Part shown: one piece after another, positions 1 to 5,687 of the stretch
How the letters are laid out: every line of letters starts with the position of its first letter
How positions within the stretch are numbered: position 1 is the stretch's first letter
DNA from: Pseudanabaena sp. CAN_BIN31
Lineage (GTDB): Bacteria; Cyanobacteriota; Cyanobacteriia; Pseudanabaenales; Pseudanabaenaceae
Direction: 5' to 3'
Assembly (NCBI GenBank): GCA_026785865.1
Contig: JAJAZG010000411.1
Coordinates: forward strand, 1 to 6,639
DNA length: 6,639 nucleotides
Notes under the pieces: generated by a model
The model's input: the letters and a program-made list of their open reading frames with translations, nothing else
Told to the model about the DNA's origin: nothing
Database searches by the model: none
Made by a program: the position numbers and the translations under genes

Positions 1-211
1 AGTTTTAGCGGGTGGACAAAATGCGAATAAAGTTCTGGTTTCACTAGGGCTTGCCTATTACGATCGCCTTCAAGAAAAAGATTGCCCAGACTATGCGGCG
101 ATCGAGCTAAAGGCACAAGGCGATCGCCTCGGAGTTTGGGCAAATGGGACAGATGTAATATCACCAAGCCAATTTCGGCGCGAAAATAAATTATTAGGCG
201 TTGGCTACTAA
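1..211 (+). CDS. Thermonuclease (SNase-like) family protein, C-terminal part
   Basis: Only the last 69 codons are present, read from base 2 to a TAA at 209-211; the start lies upstream of the window. The visible part fits the C-terminal half of the staphylococcal nuclease fold (SNase/TNase family): a V-N/A-x-x-LV-x-x-GLAYY segment at visible residues 7-20, a Cys at 28, a helix with A-x-x-x-A-Q-G, the L-G-V-W segment at 43-46, and a final F-R-R. Family members hydrolyse DNA or RNA with calcium and are often exported. The catalytic Arg/Asp/Glu residues would mostly lie in the missing N-terminal half, so activity and any signal peptide cannot be judged. The codons contain one HIP1 octamer (120-127). 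The gene converges on rpsU and shares a terminator with it. I am fairly sure of the family but not of the function. Confidence 0.75.
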   Translation, partial: VLAGGQNANKVLVSLGLAYYDRLQEKDCPDYAAIELKAQGDRLGVWANGTDVISPSQFRRENKLLGVGY

Positions 212-212
212 T

Positions 213-245
213 AAAAAAGGGCTGTGCAATGCACAGCCCTTTTTT
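213..245. terminator. Bidirectional intrinsic terminator between nuclease gene and rpsU
   Basis: A perfect 9-bp GC-rich stem (219-227 pairing with 231-239) has a 3-nt AAT loop. Six A residues precede it (213-218) and six T residues follow it (240-245). It is therefore a stem plus T-tract when read from either strand. It begins one base after the stop codon of the nuclease gene and ends 7 bp from the stop codon of the convergent rpsU, so one structure probably ends both transcripts. Confidence 0.93.
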
Positions 246-252
246 AAAAAAC

Positions 253-444
253 TTAGACATCGCGACGGCGAAAACGACCACGGCGCTTAGCATTTTCAGC
301 CTTACGCTTACGCTTTTCGCCTGCTGTTTCATGATACTGACAGCGACGAATATCTGCTAGTAAGCCAGCTTTTTGGATTTTTTTCTTAAATCGACGCAGA
401 GCCGATTCAATCCCTTCATTTTCACCAACGATTATTTGAGTCAT
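253..444 (-). CDS. rpsU: 30S ribosomal protein S21
   Basis: The 63-residue, strongly basic protein opens with M-T-Q-I-I-V-G-E-N-E-G-I-E-S-A-L-R-R-F-K, the conserved S21 N-terminus. A central K-A-G-x-x-A-D-I-R-R follows, then an E-K-R-K-R-K-A-E tail and an Arg/Lys-rich end. S21 is a small-subunit protein that contacts 16S rRNA near the decoding platform and assists initiation; it is often sub-stoichiometric. The length is normal for cyanobacterial S21. The ATG at 444-442 fixes the conserved N-terminus exactly. No Shine-Dalgarno sequence is seen in the bases before it. The gene stands alone, converging on the nuclease gene and diverging from the channel gene. Some filamentous cyanobacteria have a cold-inducible RNA-binding-protein gene just upstream of rpsU; none is present here. 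Confidence 0.96.
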   Translation of the reverse strand: MTQIIVGENEGIESALRRFKKKIQKAGLLADIRRCQYHETAGEKRKRKAENAKRRGRFRRRDV

Positions 445-473
445 GCTTATTTTTGTAGCAAAGTATTTTTCTT

Positions 474-501
474 ATTATGCTTTAGTCTGGCGCGTTTTAA
501 A
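474..501 (-). promoter_or_regulatory. Candidate rpsU promoter
   Basis: On the minus strand, CATAAT (positions 479-474, five of six matches to TATAAT) lies about 30 bp before the rpsU start. TTTAAA (501-496, four of six matches to TTGACA) lies 16 bp upstream of it. The position is right for a short leader. AT-rich spacers produce such matches by chance, so this is a weak call. Confidence 0.35.
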
Positions 502-516
502 TTAGGCGACGGATAT

Positions 517-540
517 CTAGGTTAGCAAATCTAAGCCTAG
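517..540. repeat. Imperfect inverted repeat in the rpsU/channel divergent spacer
   Basis: CTAGGTTAG (517-525) faces CTAAGCCTAG (531-540) across a 5-nt gap. The arms pair along their length apart from one extra base in the right arm. It lies between the two divergent starts, upstream of both candidate core promoters, where an operator could sit. No T-tract follows, so it is not a terminator. A role is speculative. Confidence 0.35.
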
Positions 541-571
541 TTTGTAAAGTTTATTTTGAAATTCAGCCGCT

Positions 572-600
572 TTGGTAGCTCTTTCAAAAAACCTAGAACA
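572..600 (+). promoter_or_regulatory. Weak candidate promoter for the MscS-like gene
   Basis: TTGGTA (572-577, four of six matches to the -35 consensus) and TAGAAC (595-600, four of six matches to the -10 consensus) are separated by exactly 17 bp and lie 34-62 bp before the ATG at 634. Apart from the 517-540 inverted repeat and the rpsU promoter candidate, I see nothing else in this 189-bp spacer. Confidence 0.25.
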
Positions 601-633
601 ATACCCTAACTCTAAATCAATCACAAATTACCT

Positions 634-2325
634 ATGCTCAACCGTTCCATCCAAGCCAAAATCTACTTTTGGAAAAAGCGGTTTCGTAATGCCGTGTTAT
701 TAATTGGGGCGATCGCCCTAACCCTCTTTTTTTCCACCAATCAAATCGCTTTGGGGCAATCTGAACTTTTAAAAAATTGGTTTACTACTGAAAAACTCGC
801 CAATGTTACCAGCATCGATCATGCTGTAGTTAGACTTGATGGCTATCAATTATTTCTGCTGGCGGCTCCGACTACTAATCAGCGATTTCCCCTCGAACAG
901 CGCATACAAGGCATTGAAGATGAACTGCATCATCTCGTCAATAGTAACTTTGAATCCGATACTTTACAGGTGACAGCAACCCTTGACCAAGTGAGCGGTC
1001 AGCCTGTGATCGCCATTAACGATCGCTACCTCATGACCGTAACGACGCTGGATGCTCAACTGCAAGGGCGGGATCTTCAAGGTTGGGCAAATCAATTAAC
1101 CCAAATCCTGCGCGATGCTTTAAATAGAGCCAAACAGGAGCGGCAAGCACCATTTCTGCTCAATCGCGGCTTGATTGCGGCAGGAATTGTTTTAGCGATG
1201 CTCTTGCTTATTCGGATGATTACCTTTTGGCAAGGTAGCCTAAAGTTGCAACAGAAGACCATTGAGGCTCAGATCGAACATGCCTCTCCTCCTTACCTTG
1301 AAGCCGTGGCTGTTATCGACTTAGAGCAACAACTGAAGCAAAAGCAAGAGGCTAATCTCCGCGATCTGCAACGCCGTGTTTTAGAACTTGGCTATTTGGC
1401 GATTTTAGGCGGTGGTAGCTTTATTGTTTTAGGGCTATTTCCCTATACACGCTGGTTTCAAGTCTTCCTGCTATCGACTCCTCTCCAAGTTGGCGCGATC
1501 GCCTTCGCCACTTATTTGTTAATTCGCGTCAGTAACTTGCTAATCGATCGCTTTTCAGGTTTCCTCAAAGCTAAAGATTTTGCAATGCTGAAGCCCTATC
1601 AGCGCTTGGATCTTCGAGTTTCAACGGTTTCGCAGGTCTTAAGAAATATTACGGCGATTATCTTAGTTGGTTTAGGATTTCTGGCAATTCTCTCCGCGAT
1701 TGGTTTTGATTTAATCCCGCTCTTGGCTGGGGCTGGGATCGTTGGACTTGCCATCTCTTTTGCCGCTCAAGGGTTGATTAAAGATGTAATTAATGGCTTC
1801 CTGATTATTTTAGAAGATCAGTATGCGGTTGGTGATGTAATCGCGGTCGGTAACTTAGGCGGTTTAGTCGAAAACATGAATTTACGAATCACTCAAGTTC
1901 GTAACAATGAGGGTCAACTGATTACTATTCCGAATAGTTCGATTGCGATCGTCCAAAACCTTTCTAAAGATTGGGCGCGTGTCGATCTGACAATTCGAGT
2001 CGCTTATGAGACTGATCCTGATTTTGCGATCGGAGTATTACGGAAATTAGCTCAAGAAATTTATCAAGAGCATATTTGGCGAGCTAAGATCATTGAACCT
2101 CCTGAAGTTCTTGGTATTGATGACATTCAACATTCTGGGATGCTAATTCGCATTTGGATTAAAACTCAACCGCTTCAGCAATGGGCTGTGGCTAGAGAGT
2201 TTCGCCGCCGCCTCAAGCTAATCATGGAAAAAGAAGGTATTGCGATCGGCATCCCCCAACAGTCGGTCTTGTCAGATAATTCGTTCAGCATTAGTCCTTT
2301 GGAATCCGAAACTGAAACAAAATAA
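634..2325 (+). CDS. MscS-family mechanosensitive ion channel with long N-terminal region
   Basis: The 563-residue inner-membrane channel belongs to the small-conductance mechanosensitive family, which opens under membrane tension to release solutes during osmotic downshock. A basic N-terminus leads into a hydrophobic segment (about 20-41) that is a signal peptide or anchor ending in A-L-G-Q. A soluble region (about 42-172), probably periplasmic, follows. Hydrophobic segments lie at about 177-197, 250-270, 283-303 and 337-358, with a charged, coiled-coil-prone stretch at 205-250. The pore helix TM3 (about 360-390) is rich in Gly and Ala and contains A-G-A-G-I-V-G-L-A and A-A-Q-G. The beta domain (about 393-440) carries the family's Q-x-x-V-G-D and I-P-N-S motifs, and a C-terminal alpha/beta part runs to about 540. 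E. coli MscS has 286 residues, so this is an enlarged type. The start was chosen because it gives a complete signal or anchor segment; no Shine-Dalgarno sequence precedes it. The gene appears to be a single transcription unit. Ion selectivity cannot be read from the sequence. Confidence 0.92.
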   Translation: MLNRSIQAKIYFWKKRFRNAVLLIGAIALTLFFSTNQIALGQSELLKNWFTTEKLANVTSIDHAVVRLDGYQLFLLAAPTTNQRFPLEQRIQGIEDELHHLVNSNFESDTLQVTATLDQVSGQPVIAINDRYLMTVTTLDAQLQGRDLQGWANQLTQILRDALNRAKQERQAPFLLNRGLIAAGIVLAMLLLIRMITFWQGSLKLQQKTIEAQIEHASPPYLEAVAVIDLEQQLKQKQEANLRDLQRRVLELGYLAILGGGSFIVLGLFPYTRWFQVFLLSTPLQVGAIAFATYLLIRVSNLLIDRFSGFLKAKDFAMLKPYQRLDLRVSTVSQVLRNITAIILVGLGFLAILSAIGFDLIPLLAGAGIVGLAISFAAQGLIKDVINGFLIILEDQYAVGDVIAVGNLGGLVENMNLRITQVRNNEGQLITIPNSSIAIVQNLSKDWARVDLTIRVAYETDPDFAIGVLRKLAQEIYQEHIWRAKIIEPPEVLGIDDIQHSGMLIRIWIKTQPLQQWAVAREFRRRLKLIMEKEGIAIGIPQQSVLSDNSFSISPLESETETK

Positions 2326-2349
2326 TAATGTTGCTTTTAATTCTTCAAT

Positions 2350-2448
2350 TTACTCCCTTCCCAGTATAAAAATAGACATTAAAACCCAAGAATTAGCGTT
2401 GCGGCGCTCCGCGCCACAACGCCTAATCTTTCACTGGGAAGGGAGTAA
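2350..2448. repeat. 99-bp nested palindromic element, possible MITE
   Basis: Perfect 16-bp terminal inverted repeats (2350-2365 and 2433-2448; arm TTACTCCCTTCCCAGT) enclose a second hairpin. In that hairpin 2392-2407 pairs with 2411-2427 around a TCC loop, with one unpaired base and one mismatch (G-T wobble class). If the repeat is taken to start with CTCCC, both ends are flanked by TA. That is the target duplication made by IS630/Tc1/mariner transposases, so a non-autonomous IS630-type MITE is one reading. No transposase is encoded. A reading frame crossing the element (2240-2452) has no protein-like features. The element fills much of the spacer between the channel gene and miaB and may also end the channel transcript, although no T-tract follows it. 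The inverted repeat is certain; its mobile origin is inference. Confidence 0.8.
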
Positions 2449-2468
2449 GTAAGGAATAAAATTCTTTC

Positions 2469-2477
2469 TGGTAGAAT
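2469..2477 (+). promoter_or_regulatory. miaB: Candidate extended -10 promoter for miaB
   Basis: TGGTAGAAT combines the TGn extension with TAGAAT (five of six matches to TATAAT). It lies 37 bp before the miaB ATG and just downstream of the palindromic element. No good -35 box is found at the expected distance, which falls at the edge of the element's right arm. Confidence 0.4.
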
Positions 2478-2514
2478 AAAGCAGCAATCTTTTCGGCTTT
2501 GGTTAAACACTTTC

Positions 2515-3867
2515 ATGACTGCTCAGAAATATCACATCGTCACCTTCGGCTGCCAAATGAACAAAGCTGACTCCGAGCGCATGGCAGGCGTTTTAGAAGA
2601 TATGGGCTATCAGTCAACTGAAGAGACCGAAGAAGCGGACTTGATTTTGTATAACACTTGCAGCATTCGTGACAATGCTGAGCAGAAAGTTTATTCGGCT
2701 TTGGGGCGACAAGCTAAACGCAAGCGCGAAAATCCTAATTTGACCCTAGTTGTGGCTGGTTGTGTCGCCCAACAACAGGGTGAAGCATTACTGCGACGAG
2801 TGCCTGAACTCGATCTAGTTATGGGCCCACAGCATGTCAATCGTCTCGGCGATTTGCTAGCGCAAGTTTTTAACGGTAATCAAGTTGCGGCTACCGAAGA
2901 ATCTTACATCGAAGAAGACATCACCACACCGCGCCGTAATAGCGCTGTATCGGCTTGGGTAAATGTCATTTATGGTTGCAACGAAAACTGTACCTATTGC
3001 ATCGTCCCCGCCGTGCGCGGCAGAGAGCAATCGCGGACTCCGCAAGTGATTCGTGAAGAAATCGAAAAGCTAGCGTCTCAAGGTTACAAAGAAATTACTT
3101 TGCTGGGTCAGAATATTGATGCCTATGGGCGCGACTTACCCGCAGGTGGAATCGGTGCGGGCGTTGGTGGCAAGATTACATTTACGGATTTGCTTTATTA
3201 CGTCCATGATGTTGCAGGAATCGATCGCATTCGTTATGCCACCAGTCACCCTCGCTATTTCAGTTCGCGCCTGATTAAAGCTTGTGCCGAACTGCCCAAG
3301 GTTTGCGAACATTTTCATATTCCTTTTCAATCAGGCGACAACGATATTCTCAAAGCAATGGCGCGGGGATATACCCACGAGCGCTATCGCCGCATCATTG
3401 ATGATATTCGCGAAATTATGCCCGACGCGGCGATTACTGCCGATGCGATCGTGGCTTTTCCTGCGGAAACAGAAGAACAATTTGAGCGCACGATCCAGTT
3501 GGTGAATGATATTGGCTTCGATCTGGTGAATACGGCTGCTTATTCACCTCGGCCGGGGACACCTGCGGCGGTTTGGGAAAATCAGTTAAGTGAAGAAGTT
3601 AAAAGCGATCGCCTCCAACGACTGAATCGTGTCGTTAATCAAAATGCGGCTGAGCGTTCTAATCGTTATGCAGGACGCATCGAAGAGATCATGATCGAAG
3701 GTACAAATCATAAAAATCCTTTGCAAATTATGGGGCGCACCCGCACCAATCGGATTGCTTTCACTGAGAACACAACGGAGCAATCATTAGCTGAGCTAAT
3801 CGGTAAAACTATTTCCATAAGAATTACTGAGGTAAGACCGTTTAGTTTGACTGGTGTAATTTGCTAA
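2515..3867 (+). CDS. miaB: tRNA-2-methylthio-N6-dimethylallyladenosine synthase (MiaB)
   Basis: The 450-residue radical-SAM methylthiotransferase converts i6A37 to ms2i6A37 in tRNAs that read codons beginning with U, using two [4Fe-4S] clusters. The N-terminal MTTase domain (about 5-120) carries the three cluster Cys residues C13 (in T-F-G-C-Q-M-N), C49 (N-T-C-S) and C83 (A-G-C-V-A). The radical-SAM motif C-x3-C-x2-C is C155, C159 and C162. A C-terminal TRAM domain covers about 376-448 and ends in the typical P-F-S-L-T-G. The T-F-G-C-Q-M-N start and C-N-E-N-C-T-Y-C motif favour MiaB over MtaB (T-L-G-C-K-V-N) and RimO. Length is normal. A glycine-rich patch at 211-219 lies in a loop before the T-D-L-L-Y-Y helix. 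No Shine-Dalgarno sequence precedes the ATG, but the start leaves the normal short lead-in to the first Cys motif. tRNA-Lys follows after 77 bp with no terminator between. All six cluster ligands are intact. Confidence 0.96.
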   Translation: MTAQKYHIVTFGCQMNKADSERMAGVLEDMGYQSTEETEEADLILYNTCSIRDNAEQKVYSALGRQAKRKRENPNLTLVVAGCVAQQQGEALLRRVPELDLVMGPQHVNRLGDLLAQVFNGNQVAATEESYIEEDITTPRRNSAVSAWVNVIYGCNENCTYCIVPAVRGREQSRTPQVIREEIEKLASQGYKEITLLGQNIDAYGRDLPAGGIGAGVGGKITFTDLLYYVHDVAGIDRIRYATSHPRYFSSRLIKACAELPKVCEHFHIPFQSGDNDILKAMARGYTHERYRRIIDDIREIMPDAAITADAIVAFPAETEEQFERTIQLVNDIGFDLVNTAAYSPRPGTPAAVWENQLSEEVKSDRLQRLNRVVNQNAAERSNRYAGRIEEIMIEGTNHKNPLQIMGRTRTNRIAFTENTTEQSLAELIGKTISIRITEVRPFSLTGVIC

Positions 3868-3944
3868 AGCCATGTTAGGATAGCCAAGCGATTAAACAAC
3901 GCGATTTCAAATTGGAAACAAAAGTTTACGATTCTGATATACAT

Positions 3945-4016
<72 letters not shown>

Positions 4017-4030
4017 TAAAAACATCTATG

Positions 4031-4060
4031 AAGGGATAGCACATGTGTTATCTCTTTTTT
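4031..4060 (+). terminator. Intrinsic terminator after tRNA-Lys
   Basis: The stem runs from 4031-4041 to 4046-4055 around a CATG loop (GATAGCA facing TGTTATC, extended outward by G-T, G-C and A-T pairs). It includes a few G-U wobble pairs and runs into TTTTTT (4055-4060). It begins 14 bp after the tRNA 3' end, so it should end the tRNA transcript and any transcript coming through from miaB. Confidence 0.8.
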
Positions 4061-4063
4061 GTT

Positions 4064-4128
4064 AGGCAGAACAGGCAAGGGGCTTAAGCCCCTTGTTAAT
4101 GCTGATGATTGCGCTTTGCCTGCTGTCT
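4064..4128. repeat. Structured palindromic spacer element
   Basis: At its centre is the perfect 20-bp palindrome CAAGGGGCTTAAGCCCCTTG (4076-4095). Around it, CAGGCAA (4072-4078) can pair with TTGCCTG (4116-4122). Beyond a 2-nt bulge, 4064-4069 can pair with 4123-4128, including one G-T pair. The outer 13-bp stem and the outermost pairs of the inner palindrome compete for bases 4076-4078, so two folds are possible. No T-tract follows. It lies after the tRNA-Lys terminator and before the glycosyltransferase gene. I think it is a dispersed spacer repeat, but a transcribed structured RNA cannot be excluded. Confidence 0.55.
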
Positions 4129-4139
4129 CAACTTTAGGA

Positions 4140-4162
4140 TAAGCATTCGGCTAAGCATTTGG
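4140..4162 (+). repeat. Short tandem direct repeat upstream of the glycosyltransferase gene
   Basis: TAAGCATTCGG (4140-4150) is repeated as TAAGCATTTGG (4152-4162), ten of eleven bases the same, with a 12-bp period. The second copy runs into the candidate -10 region, where a regulator-binding site could lie. It may equally be a chance duplication. Confidence 0.4.
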
Positions 4163-4168
4163 TATTAT
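4160..4168 (+). promoter_or_regulatory. Candidate extended -10 promoter for the glycosyltransferase gene
   Basis: TGGTATTAT combines the TGn extension with TATTAT (five of six matches to TATAAT) and lies 27 bp before the ATG at 4196. No convincing -35 box is present; the short tandem repeat lies directly upstream. Confidence 0.4.
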
Positions 4169-4195
4169 ACGTCTGGTAATAATGTGGTGTAATTC

Positions 4196-5356
4196 ATGCA
4201 TATTGCATGGCTAGGTAAAAAATCGCCTGCTTGTGGCAACGTGACCTATAGTCGCGAAATTACAAATGCGTTACTCGATCGCGGACATCGCGTTAGTTTT
4301 ATGCATTTTTCGCCCGAGACCGATCCAGATCATGAAGATCACGAAGAACATGCTCAAGAAGCACAGGATGTTGCCTTACCGTTTCTTTACAAATCCACCA
4401 TTTACACGGTTCCATCTCTGAGAGCGCATAAGATTCTTGTTGATTCGTTGCGATCGCTAAAGCCCGATCTAGTTCACGCATCCCTCGCCATATCTCCCCT
4501 CGACTTTCGCTTGCCAGAAATTTGTGCCGAATTAGATTTACCCCTCGTGGCAACATTTCATCAACCCTTCGATCTCAAGCGTCACAACATTGTCTCTAGT
4601 ACGCAGCAACTCACCTATCAAATTTACGCGCCATTTTTAGCCGATTACAATCAAGTTATTATCTTCTCGCATATTCAAAAAGAACTTCTCAATAAATTAG
4701 GAGTTCCCAATACAAGGATTGCGATTATTCCGAATGGAGTTGATAGCGATCGCTATTGTCCAGCCCCTTCAAATATCAAAGCTGAACTTAAAGCCGATCG
4801 CCTCTTCCTTTATCAAGGTCGTCTGGCGGCAGAAAAAAATGTCGAAGCCTTACTAAGGGCGTGGCGCAAATCGCGGATGCCTGAAGGTTGCAAATTAGCG
4901 ATCGTTGGTACTGGGCCACTGTTATCAAGTTTAAAAGCTTTTTATGGTTCCGATCCCAGCATTATCTGGATGGGATATATTGCCGATGAACAGAGACGGA
5001 TTGAGATTTTGCGCGGTACGGATGTGTTTATCTTGCCTTCGCTAGTGGAAGGTTTATCGCTATCGCTGCTAGAGGCGATGTCCTGTGGAGTTGCCTGTAT
5101 TGCTACAGATGTGGGTGCAGATGGCGAAGTGATTGAAAATGGTGCGGGAGTTATTCTTGATTCTCACAAAGTTACTTCTCAACTTTGCACGCTTTTACCG
5201 CTATTTGTCGATCATCCCGAAATTGCGAAGATTATCGGGCTTAAGGCAAGGCAAAGGGTTTTAGAGCGCTATACGCTGGTTAAAAATATTGATAGCTTAG
5301 AAGCCCTTTATGAACAAACTATGAGTCAGCAATGGGTTAGGGTCAGTGCTTTCTAG
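4196..5356 (+). CDS. Glycosyltransferase family 4 (GT-B fold)
   Basis: The 386-residue cytoplasmic or membrane-associated transferase would move a sugar from a nucleotide-sugar donor to an unidentified acceptor. The N-terminal acceptor domain (about 1-170) opens with beta strand M-H-I-A-W-L-G and helix N-V-T-Y-S-R-E-I-T-N-A-L-L-D-R-G-H, the usual GT4 pattern. The linker strand I-I-P-N-G-V-D lies at 177-183. The donor domain (about 200-370) has Y-Q-G-R-L at 206-210 followed by A-x-E-K-N, V-G-T-G-P at 237-241, and the E-x7-E motif E285...E293 (E-G-L-S-L-S-L-L-E). A-M-S-C-G-V-A follows at 294-300. No signal peptide or clear membrane helix is seen. An acidic, His-containing run at 41-57 is rich in Asp, Glu and His. 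There is no Shine-Dalgarno sequence; the start matches the first fold strand. No other glycan-pathway genes adjoin it, so the donor and product (lipid, polysaccharide or other glycan) are unknown. Confidence 0.9.
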   Translation: MHIAWLGKKSPACGNVTYSREITNALLDRGHRVSFMHFSPETDPDHEDHEEHAQEAQDVALPFLYKSTIYTVPSLRAHKILVDSLRSLKPDLVHASLAISPLDFRLPEICAELDLPLVATFHQPFDLKRHNIVSSTQQLTYQIYAPFLADYNQVIIFSHIQKELLNKLGVPNTRIAIIPNGVDSDRYCPAPSNIKAELKADRLFLYQGRLAAEKNVEALLRAWRKSRMPEGCKLAIVGTGPLLSSLKAFYGSDPSIIWMGYIADEQRRIEILRGTDVFILPSLVEGLSLSLLEAMSCGVACIATDVGADGEVIENGAGVILDSHKVTSQLCTLLPLFVDHPEIAKIIGLKARQRVLERYTLVKNIDSLEALYEQTMSQQWVRVSAF

Positions 5357-5362
5357 TTTTTA

Positions 5363-5377
5363 CATCGCTTTGCGATG
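5363..5377. repeat. Small hairpin CATCGC-TTT-GCGATG
   Basis: A perfect 6-bp stem with a TTT loop starts 6 bp after the glycosyltransferase stop codon. No T-tract follows it. Its CGCTTTGCG core matches the loop regions of the hairpins at 5437-5451 and, on the other strand, 6611-6627. A role in mRNA 3'-end stability is possible but unproven. Confidence 0.55.
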
Positions 5378-5393
5378 AATCCAAACCCAGATT

Positions 5394-5428
5394 TATGTAT
5401 AAGCCGCGCGAAGCGGGGCTTATACATA
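5394..5428. repeat. Hairpin with perfect 12-bp arms
   Basis: TATGTATAAGCC (5394-5405) is perfectly repeated in inverse at 5417-5428, and one further GC/GC step is possible if two G residues bulge. The loop is GC-rich (around GCGCGAAGCG). It lies immediately before the bidirectional terminator and has no T-tract of its own. It resembles the other GCG-rich spacer palindromes in this window. Confidence 0.7.
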
Positions 5429-5429
5429 C

Positions 5430-5458
5430 AAAAAAAGAGCGCTTTGCGTTCTTTTTTT
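5430..5458. terminator. Bidirectional terminator between glycosyltransferase gene and tRNA-Leu
   Basis: The stem GAGCGC/GCGTTC (5437-5442 with 5446-5451, one G-T pair) has a TTT loop. Seven A residues lie on its left (5430-5436) and eight T residues on its right (5452-5459). Read on the plus strand it can end the glycosyltransferase transcript. Read on the minus strand it lies 8 bp past the tRNA-Leu 3' end and can terminate that RNA. Confidence 0.82.
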
Positions 5459-5466
5459 TGTAATTA

Positions 5467-5547
5467 TGCGGTCAGAGAGACTCGAACTCTCACAGCTTTC
5501 GCCACCACCACCTCAAGATGGCGTGTCTACCATTCCACCATGACCGC
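5467..5547 (-). tRNA. trnL-GAG: tRNA-Leu(GAG)
   Basis: The 81-nt class II tRNA is read on the minus strand from 5547 to 5467. Acceptor arms GCGGTCA and TGACCGC pair fully, and the discriminator is A, as expected for Leu. The anticodon stem CCATC/GGTGG (one T-G pair) encloses loop TTGAGGT with GAG at 34-36, which reads CUC and CUU. A long variable arm (about TGGC-GAAA-GCTG) and the T arm GAGAG/CTCTC with loop TTCGAGT complete it. Shifting the loop by one base would suggest a Ser TGA anticodon, but the better stem, the discriminator A and the short variable arm favour Leu. CCA is not encoded. Confidence 0.95.
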
Positions 5548-5571
5548 AATTTGCTTTTTTAGGGCTTTTCT

Positions 5572-5599
5572 ATATTACAACAACCGTGCAAATGTGCAA
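5572..5599 (-). promoter_or_regulatory. Candidate tRNA-Leu promoter
   Basis: On the minus strand TTGCAC (5599-5594) and TAATAT (5577-5572, four of six matches to TATAAT) are 16 bp apart and about 25 bp before the tRNA. A second TTGCAC copy at 5591-5586 forms an 8-bp-period direct repeat with the first. The promoter match is weak. Confidence 0.3.
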
Positions 5600-5647
5600 T
5601 ATTTTTTTTATGGATTAAAATTCAGAATGTAGGGTTAACATAAAGCG

Positions 5648-5674
5648 TTGCTCGATATTCACTGAAACTATAAA
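5648..5674 (+). promoter_or_regulatory. Weak candidate promoter for the alpha/beta hydrolase
   Basis: TATAAA (5669-5674, five of six matches to TATAAT) lies 13 bp before the ATG at 5688, with TTGCTC (5648-5653) 15 bp upstream of it. If used, the mRNA leader would be only a few bases long, which would fit the lack of a Shine-Dalgarno sequence. The rest of the 5548-5687 spacer shows only the tRNA-Leu promoter candidate. Confidence 0.3.
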
Positions 5675-5687
5675 GTCTTAAACTTCA

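Noticed and set aside
2240..2452. 70-codon open frame on the plus strand
   Set aside because: It overlaps the end of the channel gene in another frame and runs through the palindromic element; the product has no protein-like pattern.
2857..3783. Several 60-75-codon frames within miaB on both strands
   Set aside because: They are shadows of the miaB coding frame with no independent support.
2515..3867. Alternative call as MtaB or RimO
   Set aside because: The T-F-G-C-Q-M-N start and C-N-E-N-C-T-Y-C motif are typical of MiaB; MtaB usually has T-L-G-C-K-V-N.
4299..4556. 85-codon open frame on the minus strand
   Set aside because: It is antisense to the well-supported glycosyltransferase and has no start signal or family features.
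5394..5428. Intrinsic terminator
   Set aside because: The stem is good but no T-tract directly follows on either strand; the adjacent 5430-5458 structure is the terminator.
5467..5547. tRNA-Ser(UGA) reading of the class II tRNA
   Set aside because: It requires shifting the anticodon loop by one base and weakening the stem; the discriminator A and the variable arm fit Leu.
5375..5632. 85-codon open frame on the plus strand
   Set aside because: It reads through two hairpins and the antisense of tRNA-Leu, so it is a chance frame.
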